Positions 9,638-22,160 of a stretch of DNA of 64,000 bases are shown here, piece after piece. The translations under genes were made by a program, and so were the position numbers. The DNA is from Tanypteryx hageni (taxonomy: Eukaryota; Arthropoda; Insecta; Odonata; Petaluridae): positions 24,705,369-24,769,368 of the forward strand of contig CM054114.1 in the NCBI GenBank assembly GCA_028673005.1. Direction: 5' to 3'. Below the pieces are notes generated by a model. The model was not told the origin of the DNA and searched no databases. It saw only the letters and a program-made list of their open reading frames with translations. Position 1 is the stretch's first letter. Every line of letters starts with the position of its first letter.

Positions 9638-9702
9638 GTTTCAGTAGTTTATAAAACATTGGTCTTGTAAACCAAAATAGGGATATTAAATCCCCTAAAA
9701 CT
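9638..9702 (+). tRNA. trnT: tRNA-Thr (TGT), copy 3, D loop one base shorter
   Basis: One A fewer in the D arm (gtttataaaac instead of gtttataaaaac), giving 65 bases. Other arms are unchanged. Confidence 0.83.
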
Positions 9703-9738
9703 CTTAATATTTAATACCCCCCCCCATTAATTATTAAT

Positions 9739-9804
9739 CAGAGAAGAACTCCATACAATCATCATTAATCTCCAAAATTAATATCTTAATTAAACTATTC
9801 TCTG
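9739..9804 (-). tRNA. trnP: tRNA-Pro (TGG), copy 3
   Basis: As copy 1; C-run of 9 beside it. Confidence 0.85.
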
Positions 9805-9805
9805 T

Positions 9806-10476
9806 ATCAGACAAATTCTTTATATATTTCTAGCAGCATTAAATAATTTTCTATTTACTAAAATAAATCACCCTATAAATATAGGTATTATTTTACTATT
9901 ACAAACATTATTAATATGTTTAGTAACAGGTTGTATATCCCAAACAGCCTGATTTTCATATATTTTATTTCTTGTTTTTTTGGGTGGCATACTAGTTCTT
10001 TTTATTTATATAACAAGAATTGCTTCAAATGAAATTTTTCAAAAAAGAAATTATTTATTATTATATATATTATTTTCAACAATTTCTTTTATTATTTTAT
10101 TATTTATTTTATTTATAGATCCTGTAATAACATCTTTTAATAGAACTGGTGAAACTTTATCATTTATAAGAATTATTTTAATTGTTATCACCACTGTAAT
10201 TATATCAATTTCATCTTTTATTTCCAAAAAATCCGTAATTGACCGAGAAAAAATATCTCCATTTGAATGCGGATTTGATCCATTTACAACTGCACGAATT
10301 CCCTTCTCTTTACGATTCTTCTTAATTGCAGTAATCTTCTTAATTTTTAATGTAGAAATTGCCTTATTATTACCAATAATAATAGTAATATAAGAATATC
10401 AAATATCAAAACTTGAATATGAATTTCAAGAATCTTTTTTATTATTTTATTACTGGGATTATATCATGAATGAAAT
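9806..10476 (+). pseudogene. nad6-nad3 chimera (copy 3)
   Basis: Has FILFIDP in the nad6 part and Arg in TTARIP of the nad3 part (cga for gga); the Arg change recurs only in copies 11 and 13. nad3 frameshift as in copy 1. Confidence 0.9.
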
Positions 10477-10611
10477 TGTACAATTGTATCCTGTGGCGTC
10501 TGTGTTGCAGTATCACTTCCAAACTCACTATAATCTACTGATAACGGCGAAAAGTTATAAACAGAAATTTCAGTTACTCAATCTAAAATTACAGCTTATT
10601 TTGTGAACTGA
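10477..10611. other. 135-bp spacer, copy 3
   Basis: Same as 1313-1447. Confidence 0.75.
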
Positions 10612-12460
10612 CCTAGGTACTGCCGACCCTCAAGAGAATCATATTTACTGCCGCCCCTTAAGAGAATCCTAGGTACTGCCGCGTTTTTAAGAGAATACTA
10701 TGTACTACCGCCCCTTAAGAGAATCCTAGGTACTGCCGCCCCTAAAGAGAATCCTAGGTACCGCCGCCCCTTAAGAGAATCCTAGGTACTGCCGACCCTT
10801 AAGAGAATCCCAGGTACTGTCGCCCCTTAAGAGAATCCTAGTTACTGCCGCCCCTTAAGAGAATCCTAGGTACTGCAGCCCCTTAAGAGAATCCTAGGTA
10901 CTGCCGCCCCTTAAGAGAATCCTAGTTACTGACGCCCCTTAAGAGAATCCTAGGTACTGCCGCCCCTTAAGAGAATCCTTGGTACTGCCGCCCCTTAAGA
11001 GAATCCCAGGTACTGTCGCCCCTTAAGAGAATCCTAGTTACTGCAGCCCCTTAAGAGAATCCTAGGTACTGTCGCCCCTTAAGAGAATCCTAGGTACCGC
11101 CGCCCCTTAAGAGAATCCTAGGTACTGCCGACCCTTAAGAGAATCCCAGGTACTGTCGCCCCTTAAGAGAATCCTAGTTACTGCCGCCCCTTAAGAGAAT
11201 CCTAGGTACTGCAGCCCCTTAAGAGAATCCTAGGTACTGCCGCCCCTTAAGAGAATCCTAGTTACTGACGCCCCTTAAGAGAATCCCAGTTACTGCCGCC
11301 CCTTAAGAGAATCCTAGGTACAGCCGCCCCTTTAGAGAATCCTAGTTACTGCCGCCCCTTAAGAGAATCCCAGTTACTGCCGCCCCTTAAGAGAATCCCG
11401 GGTACTGACGCCCCTTAAGAGAATCCTAGGTACTGCCGCCCCTTAAGAGAATCCTAGGTACTGCCGCCCCTTAAGAGAATCCTTGGTACTGCCGCCCCTT
11501 AAGAGAATCCCAGGTACTGTCGCCCCTTAAGAGAATCCTAGTTACTGCCGCCCCTTAAGAGAATCCTAGGTACTGCCGCCCCTTAAGAGAATCCCAGTTA
11601 CTGCCGCCCCTTAAGAGAATCCTAGGTACTGCCGCCCCTTAAGAGAATCCTAGGTACCGCCGCCCCTTAAGAGAATCCTAGGTACTGCCGCCCCTTAAGA
11701 GAATCCCAGGTACAGTCGCCCCTTAAGAGAATCCTAGTTACTGCCGCCCCTTAAGAGAATCCTAGGTACTGTCGCCCCTTAAGAGAATCCTAGGTACTGT
11801 CGCCCCTTAAGAGAATCCTAGTTACTGCCGCCCCTTAAGAGAATCCTAGGTACTGCCGCCCCTTAAGAGATTCCTTGGTACTGCCGCCCCTTAAGAGAAT
11901 CCCAGGTACTGTCGCCCCTTAAGAGAATCCTAGTTACTGCCGCCCCTTAAGAGAATCCTAGGTACTGCCGCCCCTTAAGAGAATCCCAGTTACTGCCGCC
12001 CCTTAAGAGAATCCCAGTTACTGCCGCCCCTTAAGAGAATCCTAGTGACTGCCGCCCCTTATGAGAATCCTAGGTACTGCAGCCCCTTAAGAGAATCCTA
12101 GGTACTGCCGCCCCTTAAGAGAATCCTAGGTACTGCCGCCCCTTAAGAGAATCCTAGGTACTGCAGCCCCTTAAGAGAATCCCATTTACTGCCGCCCCTT
12201 AAGAGAATCCTAGGTACTGCCGCCCCTTAAGAGAATCCTAGGTACTGCCGCCCCTTAAAGAATTCTAGGTACAGCCGCCCCTTAAGAGAATACTAGGTAC
12301 TGCCGCCCCTTAAGAGAATCCTAGGTACTGCCGCCCCTTAAGAGAATCCTAGGTACTGCCGCCTTTTTAAGAGAATACTATGTACTACCGCCCCTTAAGA
12401 GAATCCTAGGTACTGCCGCCCCTAAAGAGAATCCTAGGTATCGCCGCCCCTTAAGAGAAT
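10612..12460. repeat. 28-bp minisatellite array 3 (1,849 bp)
   Basis: About 66 repeats. Private repeats at 11281-11420 include cctttagag and cccgggtac. Near 12255 a repeat has lost two bases (ccttaaagaatt), a marker shared with arrays 4-8. Confidence 0.95.
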
Positions 12461-13196
12461 TAAATATAATACCTACATAATATAAAAAACTAAAAATACG
12501 CAATAATCCATATCCACCTAATTTTAATAAAACCCCTGCTAAAATTATAGAACCAGATACAGGGGCTTCAACATGAGACTTAGGTAATCATAAATGAAAA
12601 ATGAACATAGGTATTTTTACTAAAAAAGCAAAAATTAAAGAAATATATAAATAAAAACTAAAATTAAATTGTTGAATAGAAAAAAACAAAAATATTTCAT
12701 GTATCAAAAGAATAATAAATATTAAAGATAGAAATTAATAAGGGTAATGAAGCAAATAAAGTATAAAACAACAAATAAATTCCTGCTTGTATACGTTCAG
12801 GTTGATAACCTCAACCTAAAATCAAAAAGAATGTGGGAATTAATGATCTTTCAAAAAAGAAATAAAATATAAAAAGTCTATTTCTTATAAAAGTTAATAT
12901 TAAAAATATCAACAAAAAAATATTTGTTAATATAAATAAAATAATAAAATTTTTATTTATATAATAGATATTATAGCCAATAACATTAAACAACAAATCC
13001 AAAATCTAAGTAAAATTAATCCATATCTTAAAACATCCTCACCCAAATAATAACCCATATTACAAAAATAAGAAGTTATATATCCTTCAACCAAAAAAAG
13101 GAAAGAACCTAAAAACAATAAACAAACTATATTTCAATAACTAGCTAAAAAGGACAAGGGGATCAAAAAGATTACAAACAAAATAAATTTTAACAT
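12461..13196 (-). pseudogene. nad4: nad4 N-terminal half (copy 4)
   Basis: Glu of FFFESSLIP kept. First copy in the window with Phe instead of Tyr in the IQQ(Y/F)NFSF segment (aaattaaattg on plus), a subfamily marker. Confidence 0.9.
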
Positions 13197-13485
13197 TGAA
13201 GTATATTAAAAGCACTAAAAAAATCATTACCATAAGTACCAATTATTGAAACCAAAATAGAAAGACCTAAAGCACCCTCACAAACACCAAAATTCAAAAA
13301 ATATATTAAAAAATATAAATCATAAAATTCCCATAAAAGAATAAAAAACAAGAAATAAAATAAACTAAGAACAATAAATTCCAATCTTAATAAAGTTGAA
13401 AGTAAGTGTTTACGCTTAGAAATGAAAGCCCAAACTCCCCCTCCAGCAAGCACAAAAAAAAAACAAAATAATAAAAGGTTAACAT
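13190..13485 (-). pseudogene. nad4L: nad4L, 10-A frameshift (copy 4)
   Basis: SKRKH and NDFF, 10 A. Mixed haplotype: nad4 belongs to the Phe subfamily while nad4L still has the NDFF form. Confidence 0.9.
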
Positions 13486-13487
13486 TA

Positions 13488-13553
13488 GTTTCAGTAGTTT
13501 ATAAAAACATTGGTCTTGTAAACCAAAATAGGGATATTAAATCCCCTAAAACT
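13488..13553 (+). tRNA. trnT: tRNA-Thr (TGT), copy 4
   Basis: Unchanged cloverleaf. The tract just downstream reads tagac before the C-run instead of taccc, private to this copy. Confidence 0.86.
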
Positions 13554-13590
13554 CTTAATATTTAATAGACCCCCCCCATTAATTATTAAT

Positions 13591-13656
13591 CAGAGAAGAA
13601 CTCCATACAATCATCATTAATCTCCAAAATTAATATCTTAATTAAACTATTCTCTG
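13591..13656 (-). tRNA. trnP: tRNA-Pro (TGG), copy 4
   Basis: As copy 1. Confidence 0.85.
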
Positions 13657-13657
13657 T

Positions 13658-14328
13658 ATCAGACAAATTCTTTATATATTTCTAGCAGCATTAAATAATT
13701 TTCTATTTACTAAAATAAATCACCCTATAAATATAGGTATTATTTTACTATTACAAACATTATTAATATGTTTAGTAACAGGTTGTATATCCCAAACAGC
13801 CTGATTTTCATATATTTTATTTCTTGTTTTTTTGGGTGGCATACTAGTTCTTTTTATTTATATAACAAGAATTGCTTCAAATGAAATTTTTCAAAAAAGA
13901 AATTATTTATTATTATATATATTATTTTCAACAATTTCTTTTATTATTTTATTATTTATTTTATTTATAGATCCTGTAATAACATCTTTTAATAGAACTG
14001 GTGAAACTTTATCATTTATAAGAATTATTTTAATTGTTATCACCACTGTAATTATATGAATTTCATCTTTTATTTCCAAAAAATCCGTAATTGACCGAGA
14101 AAAAATATCTCCATTTGAATGCGGATTTGATCCATTTACAACTGCAGGAATTCCCTTCTCTTTACGATTCTTCTTAATTGCAGTAATCTTCTTAATTTTT
14201 AATGTAGAAATTGCCTTATTATTACCAATAATAATAGTAATATAAGAATATCAAATATCAAAACTTGAATATGAATTTCAAGAATCTTTTTTATTATTTT
14301 ATTACTGGGATTATATCATGAATGAAAT
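13658..14328 (+). pseudogene. nad6-nad3 chimera with TGA in nad3 (copy 4)
   Basis: TCA to TGA at 14057-14059 changes Ser to Trp in the mitochondrial code but is a stop in the standard code, shortening the standard-code frame to 13832-14059. The same change marks copies 6 and 8. Confidence 0.9.
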
Positions 14329-14463
14329 TGTACAATTGTATCCTGTGGCGTCTGTGTTGCAGTATCACTTCCAAACTCACTATAATCTACTGATAACGGC
14401 GAAAAGTTATAAACAGAAATTTCAGTTACTCAATCTAAAATTACAGCTTATTTTGTGAACTGA
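14329..14463. other. 135-bp spacer, copy 4
   Basis: Same as 1313-1447. Confidence 0.75.
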
Positions 14464-16312
14464 CCTAGGTACTGCCGACCCTCAAGAGAATCATATTTAC
14501 TGCCGCCCCTTAAGAGAATCCTAGGTACTGCCGCGTTTTTAAGAGAATACTATGTACTACCGCCCCTTAAGAGAATCCTAGGTACTGCCGCCCCTAAAGA
14601 GAATCCTAGGTACCGCCGCCCCTTAAGAGAATCCTAGGTACTGCCGACCCTTAAGAGAATCCCAGGTACTGTCGCCCCTTAAGAGAATCCTAGTTACTGC
14701 CGCCCCTTAAGAGAATCCTAGGTACTGCAGCCCCTTAAGAGAATCCTAGGTACTGCCGCCCCTTAAGAGAATCCTAGTTACTGACGCCCCTTAAGAGAAT
14801 CCTAGGTACTGCCGCCCCTTAAGAGAATCCTTGGTACTGCCGCCCCTTAAGAGAATCCCAGGTACTTTCGCCCCTTAAGAGAATCCTAGTTACTGCAGCC
14901 CCTTAAGAGAATCCTAGGTACTGTCGCCCCTTAAGAGAATCCTAGGTACCGCCGCCCCTTAAGAGAATCCTAGGTACTGCCGACCCTTAAGAGAATCCCA
15001 GGTACTGTCGCCCCTTAAGAGAATCCTAGTTACTGCCGCCCCTTAAGAGAATCCTAGGTACTGCAGCCCCTTAAGAGAATCCTAGGTACTGCCGCCCCTT
15101 AAGAGAATCCTAGTTACTGACGCCCCTTAAGAGAATCCTAGGTACTGCCGCCCCTTAAGAGAATCCTTGGTACTGCCGCCCCTTAAGAGAATCCCAGGTA
15201 CTGTCGCCCCTTAAGAGAATCCTAGTTACTGCAGCCCCTTAAGAGAATCCTAGGTACTGCCGCCCCTTAAGAGAATCCTAGGTACTGCCGCCCCTTAAGA
15301 GAATCCTAGGTACTGCCGCCCCTTAAGAGAATCCTTGGTACTGCCGCCCCTTAAGAGAATCCCAGGTACTGTCGCCCCTTAAGAGAATCCTAGTTACTGC
15401 CGCCCCTTAAGAGAATCCTAGGTACTGCCGCCCCTTAAGAGAATCCCAGTTACTGCCGCCCCTTAAGAGAATCCTAGGTACTGCCGCCCCTTAAGAGAAT
15501 CCTAGGTACCGCCGCCCCTTAAGAGAATCCTAGGTACTGCCGCCCCTTAAGAGAATCCCAGGTACAGTCGCCCCTTAAGAGAATCCTAGTTACTGCCGCC
15601 CCTTAAGAGAATCCTAGGTACTGCAGCCCCTTAAGAGAATCCTAGGTACTGTCGCCCCTTAAGAGAATCCTAGTTACTGCCGCCCCTTAAGAGAATCCTA
15701 GGTACTGCCGCCCCTTAAGAGATTCCTTGGTACTGCCGCCCCTTAAGAGAATCCCAGGTACTGTCGCCCCTTAAGAGAATCCTAGTTACTGCCGCCCCTT
15801 AAGAGAATCCTAGGTACTGCCGCCCCTTAAGAGAATCCCAGTTACTGCCGCCCCTTAAGAGAATCCCAGTTACTGCCGCCCCTTAAGAGAATCCTAGTGA
15901 CTGCCGCCCCTTATGAGAATCCTAGGTACTGCAGCCCCTTAAGAGAATCCTAGGTACTGCCGCCCCTTAAGAGAATCCTAGGTACTGCCGCCCCTTAAGA
16001 GAATCCTAGGTACTGCAGCCCCTTAAGAGAATCCCATTTACTGCCGCCCCTTAAGAGAATCCTAGGTACTGCCGCCCCTTAAGAGAATCCTAGGTACTGC
16101 CGCCCCTTAAAGAATTCTAGGTACAGCCGCCCCTTAAGAGAATACTAGGTACTGCCGCCCCTTAAGAGAATCCTAGGTACTGCCGCCCCTTAAGAGAATC
16201 CTAGGTACTGCCGCCTTTTTAAGAGAATACTATGTACTACCGCCCCTTAAGAGAATCCTAGGTACTGCCGCCCCTAAAGAGAATCCTAGGTACTGCCGCC
16301 CCTTAAGAGAAT
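14464..16312. repeat. 28-bp minisatellite array 4 (1,849 bp)
   Basis: Carries the tactttcgcc variant near 14872 and tacagtcgcc near 15564. The last repeat has tactgcc rather than the taccgcc of arrays 1 and 2. Confidence 0.95.
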
Positions 16313-17048
16313 TAAATATAATACCTACATAATATAAAAAACTAAAAATACGCAATAATCCATATCCACCTAATTTTAATAAAACCCCTGCTAAAATTAT
16401 AGAACCAGATACAGGGGCTTCAACATGAGACTTAGGTAATCATAAATGAAAAATGAACATAGGTATTTTTACTAAAAAAGCAAAAATTAAAGAAATATAT
16501 AAATAAAAACTAAAATTAAATTGTTGAATAGAAAAAAACAAAAATATTTCATGTATCAAAAGAATAATAAATATTAAAGATAGAAATTAATAAGGGTAAT
16601 GAAGCAAATAAAGTATAAAACAACAAATAAATTCCTGCTTGTATACGTTCAGGTTGATAACCTCAACCTAAAATCAAAAAGAATGTGGGAATTAATGATC
16701 TTTCAAAAAAGAAATAAAATATAAAAAGTCTATTTCTTATAAAAGTTAATATTAAAAATATCAACAAAAAAATATTTGTTAATATAAATAAAATAATAAA
16801 ATTTTTATTTATATAATAGATATTATAGCCAATAACATTAAACAACAAATCCAAAATCTAAGTAAAATTAATCCATATCTTAAAACATCCTCACCCAAAT
16901 AATAACCCATATTACAAAAATAAGAAGTTATATATCCTTCAACCAAAAAAAGGAAAGAACCTAAAAACAATAAACAAACTATATTTCAATAACTAGCTAA
17001 AAAGGACAAGGGGATCAAAAAGATTACAAACAAAATAAATTTTAACAT
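16313..17048 (-). pseudogene. nad4: nad4 N-terminal half (copy 5)
   Basis: Glu codon kept, Phe subfamily. Its open segment in the shifted frame is 16663-16854. Last gene before the first dimer boundary. Confidence 0.9.
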
Positions 17049-17336
17049 TGAAGTATATTAAAAGCACTAAAATAATCATTACCATAAGTACCAATTATTG
17101 AAACCAAAATAGAAAGACCTAAAGCACCCTCACAAACACCAAAATTCAAAAAATATATTAAAAAATATAAATCATAAAATTCCCATAAAAGAATAAAAAA
17201 CAAGAAATAAAATAAACTAAGAACAATAAATTCCAATCTTAATAAAGTTGAAAGTAAGTGTTTACACTTAGAAATGAAAGCCCAAACTCCCCCTCCAGCA
17301 AGCACAAAAAAAAACAAAATAATAAAAGGTTAACAT
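17042..17336 (-). pseudogene. nad4L: nad4L, 9-A, SKCKH form (copy 5)
   Basis: Arg to Cys (SKCKH) and NDYF define the form shared by copies 5-9. 9-A run; ATG at 17336 out of frame. Confidence 0.9.
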
Positions 17337-17338
17337 TA

Positions 17339-17404
17339 GTTTCAGTAGTTTATAAAAACATTGGTCTTGTAAACCAAAATAGGGATATTAAATCCCCTAA
17401 AACT
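17339..17404 (+). tRNA. trnT: tRNA-Thr (TGT), copy 5
   Basis: As copy 1. Confidence 0.87.
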
Positions 17405-17440
17405 CTTAATATTTAATACCCCCCCCCATTAATTATTAAT

Positions 17441-17506
17441 CAGAGAAGAACTCCATACAATCATCATTAATCTCCAAAATTAATATCTTAATTAAACTAT
17501 TCTCTG
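17441..17506 (-). tRNA. trnP: tRNA-Pro (TGG), copy 5
   Basis: As copy 1; 9-C run. Confidence 0.85.
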
Positions 17507-17507
17507 T

Positions 17508-18178
17508 ATCAGACAAATTCTTTATATATTTCTAGCAGCATTAAATAATTTTCTATTTACTAAAATAAATCACCCTATAAATATAGGTATTATTTTACTA
17601 TTACAAACATTATTAATATGTTTAGTAACAGGTTGTATATCCCAAACAGCCTGATTTTCATATATTTTATTTCTTGTTTTTTTGGGTGGCATACTAGTTC
17701 TTTTTATTTATATAACAAGAATTGCTTCAAATGAAATTTTTCAAAAAAGAAATTATTTATTATTATATATATTATTTTCAACAATTTCTTTTATTATTTT
17801 ATTATTTATTTTATTTATAGATCCTGTAATAACATCTTTTAATAGAACTGGTGAAACTTTATCATTTATAAGAATTATTTTAATTGTTATCACCACTGTA
17901 ATTATATCAATTTCATCTTTTATTTCCAAAAAATCCGTAATTGACCGAGAAAAAATATCTCCATTTGAATGCGGATTTGATCCATTTACAACTGCAGGAA
18001 TTCCCTTCTCTTTACGATTCTTCTTAATTGCAGTAATCTTCTTAATTTTTAATGTAGAAATTGCCTTATTATTACCAATAATAATAGTAATATAAGAATA
18101 TCAAATATCAAAACTTGAATATGAATTTCAAGAATCTTTTTTATTATTTTATTACTGGGATTATATCATGAATGAAAT
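17508..18178 (+). pseudogene. nad6-nad3 chimera (copy 5, dimer type A)
   Basis: No internal TGA in nad3; Gly in TTAGIP. Open in the standard code over 17682-18095. Confidence 0.9.
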
Positions 18179-18313
18179 TGTACAATTGTATCCTGTGGCG
18201 TCTGTGTTGCAGTATCACTTCCAAACTCACTATAATCTACTGATAACGGCGAAAAGTTATAAACAGAAATTTCAGTTACTCAATCTAAAATTACAGCTTA
18301 TTTTGTGAACTGA
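18179..18313. other. 135-bp spacer, copy 5
   Basis: Same as 1313-1447. Confidence 0.75.
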
Positions 18314-20162
18314 CCTAGGTACTGCCGACCCTCAAGAGAATCATATTTACTGCCGCCCCTTAAGAGAATCCTAGGTACTGCCGCGTTTTTAAGAGAATAC
18401 TATGTACTACCGCCCCTTAAGAGAATCCTAGGTACTGCCGCCCCTAAAGAGAATCCTAGGTACCGCCGCCCCTTAAGAGAATCCTAGGTACTGCCGACCC
18501 TTAAGAGAATCCCAGGTACTGTCGCCCCTTAAGAGAATCCTAGTTACTGCCGCCCCTTAAGAGAATCCTAGGTACTGCAGCCCCTTAAGAGAATCCTAGG
18601 TACTGCCGCCCCTTAAGAGAATCCTAGTTACTGACGCCCCTTAAGAGAATCCTAGGTACTGCCGCCCCTTAAGAGAATCCTTGGTACTGCCGCCCCTTAA
18701 GAGAATCCCAGGTACTTTCGCCCCTTAAGAGAATCCTAGTTACTGCAGCCCCTTAAGAGAATCCTAGGTACTGTCGCCCCTTAAGAGAATCCTAGGTACC
18801 GCCGCCCCTTAAGAGAATCCTAGGTACTGCCGACCCTTAAGAGAATCCCAGGTACTGTCGCCCCTTAAGAGAATCCTAGTTACTGCCGCCCCTTAAGAGA
18901 ATCCTAGGTACTGCAGCCCCTTAAGAGAATCCTAGGTACTGCCGCCCCTTAAGAGAATCCTAGTTACTGACGCCCCTTAAGAGAATCCTAGGTACTGCCG
19001 CCCCTTAAGAGAATCCTTGGTACTGCCGCCCCTTAAGAGAATCCCAGGTACTGTCGCCCCTTAAGAGAATCCTAGTTACTGCAGCCCCTTAAGAGAATCC
19101 TAGGTACTGCCGCCCCTTAAGAGAATCCTAGGTACTGCCGCCCCTTAAGAGAATCCTAGGTACTGCCGCCCCTTAAGAGAATCCTTGGTACTGCCGCCCC
19201 TTAAGAGAATCCCAGGTACTGTCGCCCCTTAAGAGAATCCTAGTTACTGCCGCCCCTTAAGAGAATCCTAGGTACTGCCGCCCCTTAAGAGAATCCCAGT
19301 TACTGCCGCCCCTTAAGAGAATCCTAGGTACTGCCGCCCCTTAAGAGAATCCTAGGTACCGCCGCCCCTTAAGAGAATCCTAGGTACTGCCGCCCCTTAA
19401 GAGAATCCCAGGTACAGTCGCCCCTTAAGAGAATCCTAGTTACTGCCGCCCCTTAAGAGAATCCTAGGTACTGCAGCCCCTTAAGAGAATCCTAGGTACT
19501 GTCGCCCCTTAAGAGAATCCTAGTTACTGCCGCCCCTTAAGAGAATCCTAGGTACTGCCGCCCCTTAAGAGATTCCTTGGTACTGCCGCCCCTTAAGAGA
19601 ATCCCAGGTACTGTCGCCCCTTAAGAGAATCCTAGTTACTGCCGCCCCTTAAGAGAATCCTAGGTACTGCCGCCCCTTAAGAGAATCCCAGTTACTGCCG
19701 CCCCTTAAGAGATTCCCAGTTACTGCCGCCCCTTAAGAGAATCCTAGTGACTGCCGCCCCTTATGAGAATCCTAGGTACTGCAGCCCCTTAAGAGAATCC
19801 TAGGTACTGCCGCCCCTTAAGAGAATCCTAGGTACTGCCGCCCCTTAAGAGAATCCTAGGTACTGCAGCCCCTTAAGAGAATCCCATTTACTGCCGCCCC
19901 TTAAGAGAATCCTAGGTACTGCCGCCCCTTAAGAGAATCCTAGGTACTGCCGCCCCTTAAAGAATTCAAGGTACAGCCGCCCCTTAAGAGAATACTAGGT
20001 ACTGCCGCCCCTTAAGAGAATCCTAGGTACTGCTGCCCCTTAAGAGAATCCTAGGTACTGCCGCCTTTTTAAGAGAATACTATGTACTACCGCCCCTTAA
20101 GAGAATCCTAGGTACTGCCGCCCCTAAAGAGAATCCTAGGTACTGCCGCCCCTTAAGAGAAT
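18314..20162. repeat. 28-bp minisatellite array 5 (1,849 bp)
   Basis: Matches array 7 (26011-27859) in length and in rare variants such as gagattcccag (near 19710) and attcaagg (near 19964), which arrays 6 and 8 lack. Confidence 0.95.
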
Positions 20163-20895
20163 TAAATATAATACCTACATAATATAAAAAACTAAAAATA
20201 CGCAATAATCCATATCCACCTAATTTTAATAAAACCCCTGCTAAAATTATAGAACCAGATACAGGGGCTTCAACATGAGACTTAGGTGATAAATGAAAAA
20301 TGAACATAGGTATTTTTACTAAAAAAGCAAAAATTAAAGAAATATATAAATAAAAACTAAAATTAAATTGTTGAATAGAAAAAAACAAAAATATTTCATG
20401 TATCAAAAGAATAATAAATATTAAAGATAGAAATTAATAAGGGTAATGAAGCAAATAAAGTATAAAACAACAAATAAATTCCTGCTTGTATACGTTCAGG
20501 TTGATAACCTCAACCTAAAATCAAAAAGAATGTGGGAATTAATGATATTTAAAAAAAGAAATAAAATATAAAAAGTCTATTTCTTATAAAAGTTAATATT
20601 AAAAATATCAACAAAAAAATATTTGTTAATATAAATAAAATAATAAAATTTTTATTTATATAATAGATATTATAGCCAATAACATTAAACAACAAATCCA
20701 AAATCTAAGTAAAATTAATCCATATCTTAAAACATCCTCACCCAAATAATAACCCATATTACAAAAATAAGAAGTTATATATCCTTCAACCAAAAAAAGG
20801 AAAGAACCTAAAAACAATAAACAAACTATATTTCAATAACTAGCTAAAAAGGACAAGGGGATCAAAAAGATTACAAACAAAATAAATTTTAACAT
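20163..20895 (-). pseudogene. nad4: nad4 N-terminal half, 3-bp deletion and extra stop (copy 6)
   Basis: HLWLPKSH is HLSPKSH because three bases are lost near 20287, which removes the TGA (Trp) codon. This makes a 108-codon standard-code frame at 20080-20406 that starts inside the minisatellite; I regard it as accidental. The Glu codon of FFFESSLIP is TAA (20551-20549). Confidence 0.9.
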
Positions 20896-21183
20896 TGAAG
20901 TATATTAAAAGCACTAAAATAATCATTACCATAAGTACCAATTATTGAAACCAAAATAGAAAGACCTAAAGCACCCTCACAAACACCAAAATTCAAAAAA
21001 TATATTAAAAAATATAAATCATAAAATTCCCATAAAAGAATAAAAAACAAGAAATAAAATAAACTAAGAACAATAAATTCCAATCTTAATAAAGTTGAAA
21101 GTAAGTGTTTACACTTAGAAATGAAAGCCCAAACTCCCCCTCCAGCAAGCACAAAAAAAAACAAAATAATAAAAGGTTAACAT
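20889..21183 (-). pseudogene. nad4L: nad4L, 9-A, SKCKH form (copy 6)
   Basis: Same protein as copy 5. Confidence 0.9.
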
Positions 21184-21185
21184 TA

Positions 21186-21251
21186 GTTTCAGTAGTTTAT
21201 AAAAACATTGGTCTTGTAAACCAAAATAGGGATATTAAATCCCCTAAAACT
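21186..21251 (+). tRNA. trnT: tRNA-Thr (TGT), copy 6
   Basis: As copy 1. Confidence 0.87.
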
Positions 21252-21287
21252 CTTAATATTTAATACCCCCCCCCATTAATTATTAAT

Positions 21288-21353
21288 CAGAGAAGAACTC
21301 CATACAATCATCATTAATCTCCAAAATTAATATCTTAATTAAACTATTCTCTG
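21288..21353 (-). tRNA. trnP: tRNA-Pro (TGG), copy 6
   Basis: As copy 1. Confidence 0.85.
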
Positions 21354-21354
21354 T

Positions 21355-22025
21355 ATCAGACAAATTCTTTATATATTTCTAGCAGCATTAAATAATTTTC
21401 TATTTACTAAAATAAATCACCCTATAAATATAGGTATTATTTTACTATTACAAACATTATTAATATGTTTAGTAACAGGTTGTATATCCCAAACAGCCTG
21501 ATTTTCATATATTTTATTTCTTGTTTTTTTGGGTGGCATACTAGTTCTTTTTATTTATATAACAAGAATTGCTTCAAATGAAATTTTTCAAAAAAGAAAT
21601 TATTTATTATTATATATATTATTTTCAACAATTTCTTTTATTATTTTATTATTTATTTTATTTATAGATCCTGTAATAACATCTTTTAATAGAACTGGTG
21701 AAACTTTATCATTTATAAGAATTATTTTAATTGTTATCACCACTGTAATTATATGAATTTCATCTTTTATTTCCAAAAAATCCGTAATTGACCGAGAAAA
21801 AATATCTCCATTTGAATGCGGATTTGATCCATTTACAACTGCAGGAATTCCCTTCTCTTTACGATTCTTCTTAATTGCAGTAATCTTCTTAATTTTTAAT
21901 GTAGAAATTGCCTTATTATTACCAATAATAATAGTAATATAAGAATATCAAATATCAAAACTTGAATATGAATTTCAAGAATCTTTTTTATTATTTTATT
22001 ACTGGGATTATATCATGAATGAAAT
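21355..22025 (+). pseudogene. nad6-nad3 chimera with TGA (copy 6, dimer type B)
   Basis: TCA to TGA in the nad3 part (21754-21756), as in copies 4 and 8. Confidence 0.9.
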
Positions 22026-22160
22026 TGTACAATTGTATCCTGTGGCGTCTGTGTTGCAGTATCACTTCCAAACTCACTATAATCTACTGATAACGGCGAA
22101 AAGTTATAAACAGAAATTTCAGTTACTCAATCTAAAATTACAGCTTATTTTGTGAACTGA
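22026..22160. other. 135-bp spacer, copy 6
   Basis: Same as 1313-1447. Confidence 0.75.

Noticed and set aside
20080..20406. A 108-residue minus-strand gene, also at 27777-28103
   Set aside because: It is a nad4 segment opened by a 3-bp deletion that removes a TGA, extended by chance through the minisatellite boundary.
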